A stretch of DNA of 64,000 nt from Aldrovandia affinis (Eukaryota; Chordata; Actinopteri; Notacanthiformes; Halosauridae), in assembly GCA_029706075.1 (NCBI GenBank), contig JAINUG010000023.1:1116001-1180000 (forward strand), given 5' to 3'. Within the stretch, counting starts at the first letter, position 1. Each line of letters starts with the position of its first letter. The position numbers and the translations under genes were made by a program. The notes under the pieces were generated by a model. It ran no database searches. It worked only from the letters and a program-made list of their open reading frames with translations, and was not told the origin of the DNA. Positions 1 through 11,660 of this stretch are shown one piece after another.

Positions 1-545
1 CAATCTTGGTCTCATCAGAACATAGAATCTTGCTACACTTGGGTTGAGAGTCTCCCACATGCCTTTTGGCAAACTCTAGGCAAGATTTCAAGCATTTTCT
101 TCAACAATGTCTTTCTTTTTGCCACCCTCCCATAAATTGCAGATTTGTGAAATGACCGAGCTATTGTTGTCCCGTGGACAGTTTCTTCCATCTTTGCCAT
201 GGAAGACTAACTCCATCAGAGATGCCATGGGCCTTTTGGTGGCCTCTCTACCAAGTGCCCTTCTCGCACGAATGTTCAGTTTTGGTGGACGGCCTGTTCT
301 AGGTAAATATATTTCCATATTCTCCCCATTTCTTTACGATGGTGCTCCGGTGGATATTCAAAGCCTGTGAAATCTTCTTATATCTTTCCCCTGATTTGTG
401 CTTTTGAAAAACCTTTTCTCAGATTTGCTTTGAATGTTCTTTGGTCTTCATGATGAAGCTCTTGTTTGGAAATGTAAATCCATTTTGATTCCATGAAGTA
501 AGAAAATAAAATGCCAAAGGGGATGAATATTTTTTATACGTTATA
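1..545 (-). mobile_element. Tc1/mariner-like DNA transposon, partial, cut by window start
   Basis: Read on the minus strand, this region encodes pieces of a Tc1-type transposase. One piece contains GRPPKLNIRARRAL and then ATKRPMASLMEL (about 318-200), which looks like the second helix-turn-helix of the DNA-binding domain. At the very edge of the window SKILCSDETK (about 34-4) corresponds to the block with the first catalytic aspartate. Frameshifts and stops separate the pieces, so it is a dead copy. The sequence near 510-545, read on the minus strand as ATTCATCCCCTTTGGCATTTT, resembles the terminal region of fish Tc1 relatives, so the 5' end of the element is probably near 545. The rest of the transposase would lie before position 1. 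Family assignment is from motif memory. Confidence 0.8.
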
Positions 546-2361
546 GGCTTTGTACGTTATAGGCTTATTTGTGTTTCCTGAATTAATCAATATCCTCCTC
601 TCTTGCACCCAAACATATTGTTTTCTATATCCATTGAACTAAAGGTTGACATGGGATGCTTTGCTTCTTTACAAAAAAAAACATCTTAAGCTCATCTTAA
701 GAAATATTTTTTAAAAAAATGAAAAAAACTACTTACACCAGTGATAGTTTCAGAAGCAATATCTAAATTCTACAAGCAATTGTAATGAATATTCCATTTC
801 ATTACAATCATTGTGCTATAACTGAGTGGCCCTTGTGAAAGCTTCACGTGGCAAATATCTAATTATAGATATGATTAATCCTTATAAGGTCACACACCTA
901 CTGAAAACAACAGTGACAGGCACTTCCACATTCTCCTCAAGCTGGCAAGGAGAGTGAAAGCTGGCCAGGGGAATAAATAACAGCTGTAACTCAATGCATG
1001 CCTCATATTTCTCTCTCACATAAAGAACATTTATGTAAGGCGAATTAAATAAATAACGTAAGGCATAAATTCAGCCCTTGAACTGTATTTGCTCAGGGGT
1101 GTGTGGCAGGCCAAAAGCTGCAGAAACACGCTCTTCATCTATGTGTTTTGGAGAGCGGTTCACAGGCAAAGCTGGTATTTTACACACGGGAGAGATCCCT
1201 CCTCGCAGCTGTGCAAATCTTCCAGGAGGCAGGGGAGCCGCACAGCCACCTCCGAACCGCACTGCCCCAGCCCTGGGCCCACACTGCCATACCCAGTCCA
1301 AAACCAACACTGTCCCCCCCACACACACACACCTCAGTGGCACGTGCCTCAGTCGCACTCAGCAGTGCAGTGTTCCAGTTTGGGCAGCGCTCGAACCCTG
1401 GGCCCGGAGGCCCACTTTCGCCCTCCGCTCCTCATCCCCACTGCGCCCCCTAATCAAAGCCTCCTCGCCCAGGAACTCTCTCATTGTTTTCCTCTCGTTA
1501 ACAGTCAGGGACTGGAGTTTGGGTTCAAACGTTCAAGTGAAGTAATTGAGAGTTGGGCTGGAATGAGAAACAGAGGACAACAGCAGGCCTCTCTCTCACC
1601 GCTCCGCCAGCAGCAAAACCCTCTCTTTTTCTCATTCTCGCACAGTGCGCGTTGGAGAGAGATCAGCTTGGGAGACACGCAGAGCCATCTCTCGCTATTA
1701 TTTTCAGACTGGGAATGAATGCCAGTGCACATGATTAAGCACAGACAACCCCTTTAGTGTCTTGCATGTTGACATGAGCATGTGGATGAAATGCAAAAAC
1801 TAAATGTAAAAATGTGAAAAATGTAAAGTCTTCCATCGCAAATATGTAAGGAAGAGGTAAGAAACCTGACACCCTTTCCCAGGTAGGCTGCCCACCACCT
1901 TCATGTGTGGAAGGTGGGACAGGACCTGCTGCTACACTAGAATGAGGTATCATGACACTAAAAACAGTTGTAACTACCATATGCTACCTCTAACTCTCCA
2001 ATTTGAACCAATTATTGTGATTTATTGTGAAACCTTTTGATTTGGCAAATCAGTTATTAATATGTAATTGTGGCTCCACACTTCTTTGGTGTCGTGACAC
2101 CTCATTCTTCCATCCCTGCTCTTTACTGGCTGCAGTGGATGAGAGAGACCAGGCAGTTAAGCTTCAGATTTCCATTACAAAGTTGGTTCAGCCTTTGCTT
2201 TATTCACTTCACTCAAGCTCAGAAGCTGATTTAAAAGAAAAGTGATTAGTGATAAGATTAAGAAGTCGAATATGGTATACAACTGGCTTGCGGGCCAGTA
2301 CTTAAACATGTGTTAAGTATATAAAACCTTTTTTGCTCATATACAGTAAACCACCAATATA
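546..2361. other. non-coding stretch, no gene recognised
   Basis: AT-rich sequence up to about 1060, then a more GC-rich stretch (1070-1720) with a short CA run at 1320-1332. Several overlapping open frames occur in 1071-1720 on both strands, but they share no family motif and their composition follows the local base bias. I see no splice-bounded exon. Confidence 0.5.
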
Positions 2362-2655
2362 CAGGTAACTGCCCAAATAAAGGAAACACGAGCCATGAGG
2401 GATACAAAATATATTGAAAGCAGCTGCTTCAACACAGTTGTGGTTCCTGAGTTAATTAAGAAAGTAACATCCTGTTAACATCACCCTGTTCTGAACAAGT
2501 GGATGAGTGTACGTGTAGCACAGGCCAAAAGAAACCTACAGGCCCAACCTGCTTGTTTGCCATGGTGAAGGGTTCAGGCGGCTCTGTTATGGTGTGAGGT
2601 GCATTTTCCAGGCATGGTTTAGGTCCACTCAACCCCTTAAAGGGCATGGTAAACG
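2362..2655 (+). mobile_element. Tc1/mariner-like remnant (CAGGTAACTGCC family)
   Basis: The segment opens with CAGGTAACTGCCCAAATAAA directly after a TA dinucleotide, the usual Tc1/mariner target. This start matches a terminal repeat I recognise from many fish genomes. Downstream, 2580-2660 translates on the plus strand as GSVMV-stop-GAFSRHGLGPL, the VMVWGAFS block of Tc1 transposases with the W codon mutated to TGA. The sequence between end and block is much too short for a full gene, so internal sequence is deleted. The right end was not found; the end given is where similarity fades. Confidence 0.7.
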
Positions 2656-2884
2656 CCAATATATATATAAAACAATTCTTCATTCTATGACAAAGCAATT
2701 CTATCCTGATTTTGAATGCCCAATCGCATTTGTATGCATCATCGTCCTCCATCAATTCAGGAGAGCAGACTAGCACACGTGTCCTCAGAAATGCAGCGGA
2801 CACAGGAGACCGCACATAGACTGCAAAACAACCAGAGTCGCCACCCTCGCACGATGAGCACAGTGACACCTTGCTGACTGAAGC

Positions 2885-2965
2885 CCTCCATCCTTGGGTG
2901 GGTCTCCTGGCCACAGTTGGCACTGGCACGGTCAGGATGTGATCTCGGACGATGAGGAATGTCAG
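2885..2965 (-). mobile_element. SINE fragment (tRNA-derived, body part)
   Basis: Read on the minus strand, it contains ATCCTGACCGTGCCAGTGCC followed by AACTGTGGCCAGGA. The fragment at 45745-45866 has the closely matching CCTGACTGTGCCAGTGCAGA and CTGTGGCTGGGA. The two segments are therefore copies of one dispersed repeat. Only the region around and after the B box is preserved here, and no duplication flanks it. Confidence 0.5.
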
Positions 2966-3392
2966 TATATGGAGAACAAGTGCTTTAGGCCCCGCCTCCC
3001 GGGAATTCAACTGTGGGTTTCTTCATGCTGACTGGCTCAGCCCACGAGTGTGACTCACCCTACTTATAAAATGTGAGCTATGTGTGAAGACTGCAAGCTA
3101 TATAACAACAGTGCACTGATTCCAGGGCTATCATGCTAAAAACAGAGTGTATTAACATGGAAGGGAGAAAGGAGCATGTCTCAAATGCTGACCGCAGCAC
3201 AGTCACCGTCTGTTGCTTCTCGTTGTTCTGCACAAAAAAATTCAAGTATAAAAATAAAAATTAAAAATAAATTTTAAAAAAACATAACAGAACTCATGCT
3301 GGAGACAAAGGAGGCTACAAAACAGTTAAAACACACAGGTGTTCTGAAGTCCGAATGACAAGTGTTATGTGTAGGCTTTCTGGTTTATTTAT

Positions 3393-3444
3393 TTGTGTGT
3401 GTGTGTGTGTGTGTATGTGTGTGTGTGGGGGGGGGGGGGGGGGG
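3393..3444. repeat. (GT)n microsatellite plus poly-G run
   Basis: An interrupted GT repeat runs directly into an uninterrupted run of about 18 G. Confidence 0.95.
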
Positions 3445-4026
3445 ATGTTAACAGGAATGTTTGTAGAAGCAAAAAATAAATAAAATAAAAGGAATGAGAA
3501 TGGCCTGTAATACAGTGAAATGTAATGTTCAGGTCCAACAGTAAAATACTTATTTACAAAAGGAAAATAAGAAAGACCCTGGAGGAACTGGGGTCCATTG
3601 TGAATGCTGTGTGACAGCCTGTTTGTGCCGCTGTATAAAATAGTGACTGATTGATTGACTCTCACTCTCAAGGCAACTATGAATCTAAATCGTCAGTTAA
3701 TGAACACACGCTGATGGTATACACTGCTTGCTTTCCCCCTCCAATGATTCCTGGTATTAAAGATGGTTCAGCTAGCTGGCCAGCTAATACACAACATCCT
3801 GATTACAGCCTGGATCAACAATAGTCCTTAACTTTGACTCGTGTTCTTTTTTTCTTTTTCTTTGTAAAACAAAGACTAAAACTAAAATTAACTTCCTGCC
3901 GGTTTCAATGTGAAGTAGCGGCTTTGCCACAGGGCAAGGTAGTGCAGTTTTGTCGCAATTTCACAACGGTTTTCTGCTAGTGTGTAAAGTGAATGAAGCA
4001 GAATAAATGAAAATGAAAATGGGGAG

Positions 4027-4061
4027 GGAGAGAGAGAGAGAGAGAGAGAGAGCAAGAGAGA

Positions 4062-4122
<61 letters not shown>

Positions 4123-4150
4123 AAGAGAGAGAGAGAGAGAGAGAGAGAAA
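4027..4150. repeat. (GA)n microsatellite, about 120 bp
   Basis: Nearly pure GA repeat with a few C or A interruptions (AGCAAGAG, AGCAGAG). It generates spurious serine/leucine and arginine/glutamate open frames on both strands. Confidence 0.97.
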
Positions 4151-4599
4151 GCTAGAGGCCGTCCGTGGAGCCCTCTCCAGCGAGACCCCCCTACCCCCCA
4201 CCCTCTGCCGAGCTGCTTTTTCACTCTCCCTCTCCTACGGGCCATAACAACGGCCCTCTTATTGCAAACCATTCATCTGGTTTATGCCACACTGTGACAT
4301 AAATCACGGCCTCTAATAACCCTGCATTCTTTTCCCTGGTCTGTGAGCTGGAGATGAGGCAATGCAATATCAGAGAGCCCTTTGTCTCAGTGCTGCGTGT
4401 CATTCTGAGAGGGCTCTTCTCTGCTAATTCTGACCAAACAGGAGGGAACCGTAACCCGCAGGAGACATAAAAACGCAGCATAACGAATATAACATCTGAA
4501 AAGCACAATAAAAACTCAAAATGGCTCCTATATAACCAGGGAATTGAAAAGACAGACTGACTGCACAAAACTATGTATTAGGTTGGTAGACACAGGGTG

Positions 4600-4612
4600 C
4601 CCTCCCCCCCCC

Positions 4613-4644
<32 letters not shown>

Positions 4645-4646
4645 GT
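4600..4646. repeat. poly-C followed by (CT)n microsatellite
   Basis: A short C run is followed by about 16 CT units with one CG interruption. Confidence 0.9.
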
Positions 4647-5547
4647 GTACTGTGATATCATAGGTTATGAACTTTGTAGCAAGTGAAGGAAAGAGACCCA
4701 GTCCTGCATCAAGCCATTTTGTTACTGGCTGGAGGCTACGGTCATATGGTTTTGAAATCCTAATGAACCAATAATGTATTCTGTTACTGGAGTGTGACGC
4801 TGCATGGGCATGAGCATGGGCCTGGCTATGGATGTGACTGTGCAGTCAAGCCCGGTGCTGCAGGGCATCGCGAACAATGGTGCTCTACTCTGAGTGCTGG
4901 TGTAGAGGGAGGCACAGAAATCTACTTTTCAAAACATTACAACTCATTTTCATTCACTGTTGAATAACAAGATTACCCCCCCCTCCCCCAAAGGCTGTGT
5001 GGTTTTGATTAAATACAGTAGGATGCTAACAGGATTTGTGAGTCTGGCTTGGTGTGGGTGCTCTGCTGTGTGGTGTCAGCTCCAATACAGCTTTGGCTAT
5101 CGCACCCCATCGCAGTTCTCTGCCAAACTCAGATCCAGGGCTTGGTGCGGGGGAGGCAGGAGTGGAGGCATGGATATGGAACCTGGCAAGACATGACAAT
5201 ACCTTCAGGGTATGAGGGCCCCCATGGGCTCAACCACAATGATACACTCGGCCCCAAGACAACAACATTTCTCCCCTCCTCTCCATGTTTCATTTAATTA
5301 CACCAACTAAACTGACTCTATCACACCATGGACTCACCCTGCATGTGACTGAATTATCCAGTTTTCTATGGGATAGTTATTGCCTCCTCTCTTCAAAATC
5401 CTACCATTGAGCTAGGAATAGTCAATTCCAATTGTATGCAAAAATAACATTTTGTATTCTTTTTCTAAATCTCCAAATGGCTATTTAAATTGGTAGGCCA
5501 GACTAGTTGTCATTATGCTGTCAGTTAATGCTTTTCACTCCTCAGCT

Positions 5548-5627
5548 GAGCTGTGCAGTCATTACGTTAGGGCAGTATGCTTCATGTGAGCTGTGCAGTC
5601 ATTACGTTAGCGCAGCATGCTTCATGT
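5548..5627. repeat. 40-bp tandem duplication, two copies
   Basis: A 40-bp unit beginning GAGCTGTGCAGTCATTACG is repeated once immediately downstream (5548-5587 and 5588-5627), with two mismatches (GGGCAGT versus GCGCAGC). Confidence 0.95.
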
Positions 5628-8307
5628 GCAGTTAGTGCAGACAGAATGATGGTGCGCCGTCTCTCTTACTGGACTCCAGAACAACAACAAAGGAGTCTCT
5701 ATGACCGCAGAGAACCTCCAAACTAAACGGACAATTATGTCAGCCGGAAAAAAACAATATGAAAACCGACTCAATCTCTGCCTTGGATGCCTAGTAAAAC
5801 ACAAAAGCATTAAAAAAATGTATTCATTCCACTACAAATAGAATGACAGTAGGTGTGCCATTGCAACAAAGAAAAAATATTTCTGTACACACATATATAT
5901 ATGTTATACAAAACATGATTCTGAAGATTAACAGTTCTAAATAAACACCAAATAATGGCAAATAATTCAGCAATGGCTGAAGAGCACTATGAATTTGATG
6001 CCAAGGTTTTCATGCACCATGATGCAAGCGCATTTTCTTCTGAGTTCAGTTCAAGCGGTGAAGCCGGTTCTGTCCTCATTGAGCACAGCGAGGCTGGATG
6101 GCTCGTGCGCATGTGCATCGCTCACTGCTGCGAGCCGCCCGTGAGAATGCCAAGGGTTTTCAAAGATTTTCTTTCCATTTTTCACGCTTTCGTTTCTCAT
6201 TAAAGCCACAAAGGCAGCCACGAAGCCAGAGTGGAGCCTGGGCCCTGGCGTTTCGCAAGAGTAAACCGCCATAATAACCGGTTCGGCCACAAAAACATAT
6301 CCAAGGGGGACTTTGCGTAGCGTGTAATAAGTCCTGGTGCGCTAAGCTTGTAATTGGCTGTAATTAAAAGGATTTGGGTGCATCTTCTCCACTTCAGCTG
6401 CTGTGCACCAGGAAGTTCTCACTGCACCTTCACCTCGGTCTGTAATTAGAAAGTCAAAGGTCTGCTGTCTGTGGATGCTGCTGCTTACCCATCTGTTGTG
6501 CTTCTTTTGTTTTTACTATTTTTTACCCCCTCCCCGGTTATAAATCATCAATCGTGCCTGTCGAGTGAGCGCCGCGACACCTGCACCAACGCAAGGAGCC
6601 CTGCACCTGAGGCGTAGCCACTCTGAGCCTGTGACTATATTCCACACTTCAGGCCACACAGTGCTACAGGGGAGCTAGCTCCAATCGGCATGTGTCTCAC
6701 TGACAACAAATGCCTGCAGGCGCATGAAGTTCTGGGCGGCACTAGCAGCATATTGTATGGGACGATTATATCACTGTAAATTGAATGAAAAATATAATTT
6801 AATGATTTATGCCACTAACATATTTAAAGACTATTTGACTTGCCATACCTTTGACATGGCAAGTAAAATGCAAGCTACTTTAAGAAATGGTAATGTAAGT
6901 AAATTCTTCCCTTGGACTCAAAACAATGCAACTCTCCAAAGTTGCTAACAACTCATATGATTAGACTAACTAAAAAGCTGCATAAAAATTTAATACTAGG
7001 CTTAAGTATGCATGCATAATACTGCTGGCTGAACAAGCTATTGAAGTTACACACAATCCGCGTATATACACAAATATTCCCTCAAGCCCCTGAAATACTC
7101 TCCTACGTAAATTTTATGAGCTAAAGTAAAAAAGGACAAGATGAACCCACCCTTTAATACGAATTTTAACTTGAGAATTTGGTCTAAATTATATGAGGGG
7201 GACCTAGAGGTTCAAATCACAGAGCTGGCATTTGAGGGGGCTCACGTTCCCCAAAATTGACAATGTCAACAGGCATGACACCTCTGTTGCTGTACATCCT
7301 CATCGTAAACCTGCCTGCAGACACAGACAGTCCTGTACAGACAGGAGCTCTGGTTCCACCACTGTGTGTTTGCATTTGGAGCCCAAGATTGGCTTACACG
7401 GATTACATGCACACTAAATGATAATACTCACACACCGACACTCTTCCTACTGAGAATGTAAAGGAATTAAATACGCAAGGGAACCCTCAACCCCCCAATT
7501 ACGCACATAAAAACAGAATTATTGCGACGCCCTTTTAAACACATTCGTCTTCCGTAAATTGGGGTTAAACATAGGAGGCTCCCCTCCATTACCCTGACCC
7601 TCCCCGGTAGTGCCACCACCCCCCCACCCCATGTCAGTCAGCACCTGCCAAACACTGGCCGCTCCACACCATTGTTACCTGAACGTCAGTCACTGTAACC
7701 TCAGCCGAAGCAGCTGCCTCCCACCCAGAGGCGGCCTTAGAGGGCAGAGCACTCCCTCCCCTTACTGCTGCTGGGATAATGAGTGCACAAGCCCCTGACA
7801 GGTAGAGGCGACTTCCACACACACATCTTTATGACCCAGTGTAGGTAACGGGAGTCTGCTTGTTGACCGGTGATTTGCTCTGCTCTTGTCAGTGACGCAG
7901 GAGCCCGTTTATGCCTCTGCCCCCCCGGCTCCGCCACTGCGGGGGACTCGCCACGCCACACAAGCCTGAACACGGCCCTGTAAATGTCAGGGGGCTTGTG
8001 CAAACACTGCATGTCTCGCCGAGTGCGCGCGGCCTTTTTCTAGAGCGCGTCGAGCGCTCGTTTCCGTTTAAAAAGCAGACCGCTCTTTTGACAATAAAAA
8101 TGCATCCACTCGCACAGGATTGTTAATGTCTTATTTTGTACAGTCTTCCCCAAACAGTAAGCTCAAACCAGCTTGGCTAGGTCATTCTTGTTGTAAATGT
8201 CTGGTTATATTTACACTTGGGAAAATAATATTGGAAATAGTATTGAAAAAATATTGGATTTCATAATTACAGAAACCACCATACAGATACTCACTCAATC
8301 AAGTACA

Positions 8308-8345
8308 TGGACACACACAAACACACAAACAAACACACACACAAA
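8308..8345. repeat. (CA/CAAA)n simple repeat
   Basis: Imperfect ACAC/ACAAAC repeat. Confidence 0.85.
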
Positions 8346-10341
8346 TTAAGACAGAAGTCACCAATTGGAGCAGCTTGTTAATTCACAAAAAAAGTCACAG
8401 AATGCTAGTGAAGTTGCCCCAATTTCAAAATCATTTGCTTCTACCTCCCAAAACTGAAAGGTGCTGAGGTTTAACTCCCTGCCTTCAAAGAAATTGTCTG
8501 TGTCTTCTGGAAGGCCAGCACATTTGGACTCAAGCCTCCACTCAGGGAGCAGGCACATCATGGGGTGCCCCTGACCCTTGAACCCTGACCTCAGCTGTGC
8601 CAGGTCACTGGGGGCAGCACCTGGAGCATTGTGCTCTTAAAGATATATGTCAGACAGAGCCTGGGGCTGGATCACAAGAGACAGCGACCATCCCTGCCCA
8701 TCAAATGCCTCCTTGTACTGAAAGCCTGGAGTTGAGCTGCAGGCTCCTCTGCCCCTCTAACACTTACAGAAGTATATTTACACATGTGGAGGAATCCTGT
8801 TCGGATGCCACAGACCCATGCCATGAAATGAAATGTTTCAATTGTAACATTTCACAATTTCACACATATGTTTGGGGTCTGTAAAATATGCCAAAAGTGA
8901 AACAGTGAGACCTGAAGGACCCAGAGAAAGGCTGGCCAAGGTCCCTCCATGAGGGCCTGTGACCGAGGGCCAAACTAACCCAGTTAAGGCACAACGCAAA
9001 ACAAAACAACGGACTGCATGCAGTCACAGTCAGTGTGAAATTGAACTCTTTTCACTAAGACTAATGATGGCTGACGAAGGTCTGTTGGACTGAACCGTTG
9101 CATTGAATTCATAAATTGGAAATTTGCAAGAACAACAGTGTGCAGGATATTTTTCTCGTTCCCGTCTTAAAATACATTTGTTTTAGGCGTGCAAAAGCCT
9201 GGTTTTACTTTCTAAGACTAACGAAACACAAGGAAATAAGCATACAATTAGTGGGTTCACACATCACAGAACAATATAAAGCCTGTCGCCTGCCAAAAGT
9301 CATAACAGTTGCTTGTTATTTACAATTAGTACTGTATATATTTTTTTTTTAAAGCTTAAAAAAAACCATTACAATATCTACATATGGTATAGCAGAGCAG
9401 AACTTGAATCTGATCACGTATCAAAAGCAGAAAAAAATATTGTTTAAAAAAGTATTAAAAAATTTTTTTTTTACTGTTACTGCAGGGCAGGAAAACAACC
9501 CATGAAGACAAACATGTGAGGGAAGCTTATGGATACGATTGAAGGAACATATACAATGTTACCGTTACCCATCCAAATTGAAGATTAATGAGCTTCTTCA
9601 CAGCAAGCTTTGATAACTGCTTTTCCAAGGTCCTAAAATTTCAATACAAATAAGAGGCTTACTGCATAATGCATACCATTGTACATTAGTACATTTCCTC
9701 ACTCATTTGACTCAATACCAGTGAGATTCCAGTTTTACATATGCATATGAACTGCATATTTATCAAGGACAAAGGTGCCCGATTTCGCTATCCTGAAGAA
9801 ACTGTTTTAATTGCAAATTTCACCCATTGTGACTGGTTAATGGATCCCATGCATGCTTTTTTTCTGTCTTTTACTGTACACAATACTCATGCAATCTTTC
9901 AATATGGGCCACCTCTACCTGTCTACACTATTTAAGGGCAAACATAATTTTTCAATTCTTTTACAAATGCATGTACTCCCACAACAAAGTTCTTCTTTTT
10001 CTGTGTTATTTCTAAAGGCTGTAACATTTCTAAAATAGTGACATTAAAATACCATGAAATACCATGAGCATTGCAAACTAAAAGCTACACTTACAAAATA
10101 CCTGTAAGCTGCATTTCCCTTTCACCTCTGTGGCACTGCATGATGTAAGAAAGCTGGCATTTACTCTCACACAGACTGCCGGTGCCTCCCAACACAGTGG
10201 CTAACCACACAGCCAATTAAACAGTGCTGAGGGAGACAGTCTAACTGATAAGGCAAGATTGACAGCTTCGGTAAAGAACCTTTCCATTGTCACGCAATAA
10301 CTGTCGTGTTTTCTGTTTCTCTTGCTCAGTGAATATATATG

Positions 10342-10370
10342 CGTGTGTGTGTGTGTGTGTGTGTGCGTGT
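10342..10370. repeat. (GT)n microsatellite
   Basis: About 14 GT units with one GC interruption. A separate (TA)n run lies at 10423-10442. Between them, 10393-10421 read on the minus strand gives GGTTGTGGGTTCAATCCCC, which looks like a tRNA or SINE B box but is too short to assign. Confidence 0.9.
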
Positions 10371-10481
10371 TTTAGTTATATGAATATACATTTTTCATAT
10401 ATATGGGGATTGAACCCACAACCTATATATATATATATATATGTATGCGTGTGTGTATGAATGCATGTGTGTGCATATACA

Positions 10482-11093
10482 GTGGGTATAAAAGGTATAA
10501 ACCTGGGCGGCGCAACTGGTGAAGGCACTTGCCCAGGTGCAGATTCCCCATTGCGAAAGGGGTTCGATCCCCGGCTGCGCCAGTCTGGCTTTAGCTGGAC
10601 ATCCCGCTCAGGGGCAGCCATTGTGTCCACCCCAGAGGGAGGGAAGTCAGCACGAGGTCGCCACTTGCACAGAAAGCTTCCCTGTGGGTGTGAATCACAG
10701 GCGATGGCTAGGCCAATTCTGTCTCGAAGGAGGTGGTTCATCGCCATTATCACTGCCAGTTCCAGGGTAGTGGTTGGTCCTGTAGTTGGTCCCGGCAGCG
10801 GGCTCGTGGGGGGGATGGAAATTGAATCAATAGTGGGTACAATTGGCCACAAAATTGGGAGAAAAACAGGGGGGGAAAATCTGATGAAAATATAGATAAT
10901 ATATTCCTCCTCTATGACATTTTTCACATTTTATTTTCTTGCCTCAAATCCAAATAGATTTAAGCAGGATTTCTTGCCACTGATCAACACAAAATACTCT
11001 ATGTCAAATTTAATAAAACAACTCTAAAGTATTTTATTAATTACAAATAAAATGTGAAAAATGCCAAAAGGGGCGAATAGTTTTCATAGCCAC
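10482..11093. mobile_element. Tc1-type miniature transposon interrupted by a SINE
   Basis: The left end reads CAGTGGGTATAAAAGGTAT after TA. The right end, read on the minus strand, is CAGTGGCTATGAAAACTAT, followed on the plus strand by TA. These imperfect terminal inverted repeats with flanking TA fit Tc1/mariner. Next to the right end, ATTCGCCCCTTTTGGCATTTT (minus strand, in part) resembles the end of the Tc1 relic at 1-545. No transposase remains: the interior is AT-rich sequence (10900-11090) plus the SINE at 10503-10885, so this is a non-autonomous element that served as a target for the SINE. Confidence 0.75.
10503..10885 (+). mobile_element. tRNA-derived SINE, copy A (distinct head)
   Basis: The 5' part resembles a tRNA: GGCGCAACTGGTGAAGGC fits an A box, and GGGTTCGATCCCCGGC is a perfect B box, with TGCGCC after it able to pair with GGCGCA at the start. 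The body contains TGTCCACCCCAGAGGGAGGG. The 3' part contains ACAATTGGCCACAAAATTGG and then GAGAAAAACAGG. Body and 3' end are shared with copies at 22541, 32173 and 48088, but the head differs. Open frames across it (such as 10461-10895) are shadows of the SINE. No clear target duplication was seen. Confidence 0.8.
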
Positions 11094-11094
11094 T

Positions 11095-11312
11095 GTATGT
11101 GCGTGTACGTGCATGCATGTGTGTGAATGTATCTGTGCATATGTGTGTACATATGCAGCACATACATGTGTGCATGTGTGCATGGGTGCATCTGTATGCA
11201 CATGTATGCACATGTGCATGTGTATGTTTTATTGTGTGTGTGTGTGTGTGCATATGTCTGTGTTTCTGTATATTTTGGTGTATGTGCATGTACATGTGTG
11301 TGCTTTTTTTTC
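11095..11312. repeat. TG-rich low-complexity tract
   Basis: Irregular TGTG/TGCA/TGTA repeat for about 200 bp with a (GT) core near 11233-11250. It starts directly at the right end of the Tc1-type miniature element. Confidence 0.9.
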
Positions 11313-11474
11313 TTCTTCTAACTGCATGTTCTCTTCTCTGCCTCCTTCTCTGACTCTGACTCTGACTCGGGGGCACCTGCATCCGAGCCCTAGATCCTGC
11401 GAGAAGTGTGAGCTGCCCCCATGAACCTTCACCCCGACGCATACCCCTTCACATGGTTTAAAAGCGTCACAAAG

Positions 11475-11660
11475 CGTCTGGTCTGGACACTGGGCAGGCC
11501 AGGTCATTAATTTAAATTGTCCTTCATGTTCCTCCTTCACCAGATAGTTCTTGCACAACTCCAAGGTGTGTTTCAGGTCATTATCTTGCTGAAGAATGAA
11601 GGAGTGCCCGATTAGCCGTAATCCAGATGGAAGGTGTACTCAAACTTTTGAATGGTACTG
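11475..11660 (-). mobile_element. Tc1/mariner-like remnant with DND motif
   Basis: On the minus strand this translates to QQDNDLKHT, then LELCKNYLVKEE and TWPAQCPDQT. These match the second catalytic aspartate block of Tc1 transposases (QQDNDPKHT and WPPQSPDLN). The upstream side ends with a plus-strand terminal sequence, TCAAACTTTTGAATGGTACTG followed by TA in part, typical of a Tc1 end. The catalytic block sits directly against the terminal repeat, so the intervening transposase sequence has been deleted. Confidence 0.8.

Larger units (their letters stand above)
2966..10481. other. non-coding stretch with simple repeats
   Basis: No exon or transposase motif was recognised in this long interval. 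It holds the microsatellites at 3393-3444, 4027-4150, 4600-4646, 8308-8345, 10342-10370 and 10423-10442, a 40-bp tandem duplication at 5548-5627, and a GC- and CpG-rich patch around 7880-8070. Open frames at 5955-6290 and 7232-8126 lack family motifs and splice context. Confidence 0.5.

Noticed and set aside
1071-1732. Several overlapping open frames of 75-209 aa
   Set aside because: Overlap in multiple frames in a GC-rich stretch; no conserved motif.
2456-3010. 184-aa minus-strand open frame
   Set aside because: It overlaps a plus-strand Tc1 remnant and a SINE fragment; no domain was recognised.
3888-4297. Serine/leucine-rich and Arg/Glu-rich frames (also 54213-54936)
   Set aside because: Translation of GA/CT repeats on either strand.
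10376-10927. 183-aa minus and 144-aa plus open frames
   Set aside because: They cover SINE copy A and adjacent microsatellites. Similar frames over 22406-22966, 32234-32615 and 48018-48377 are also SINE shadows.
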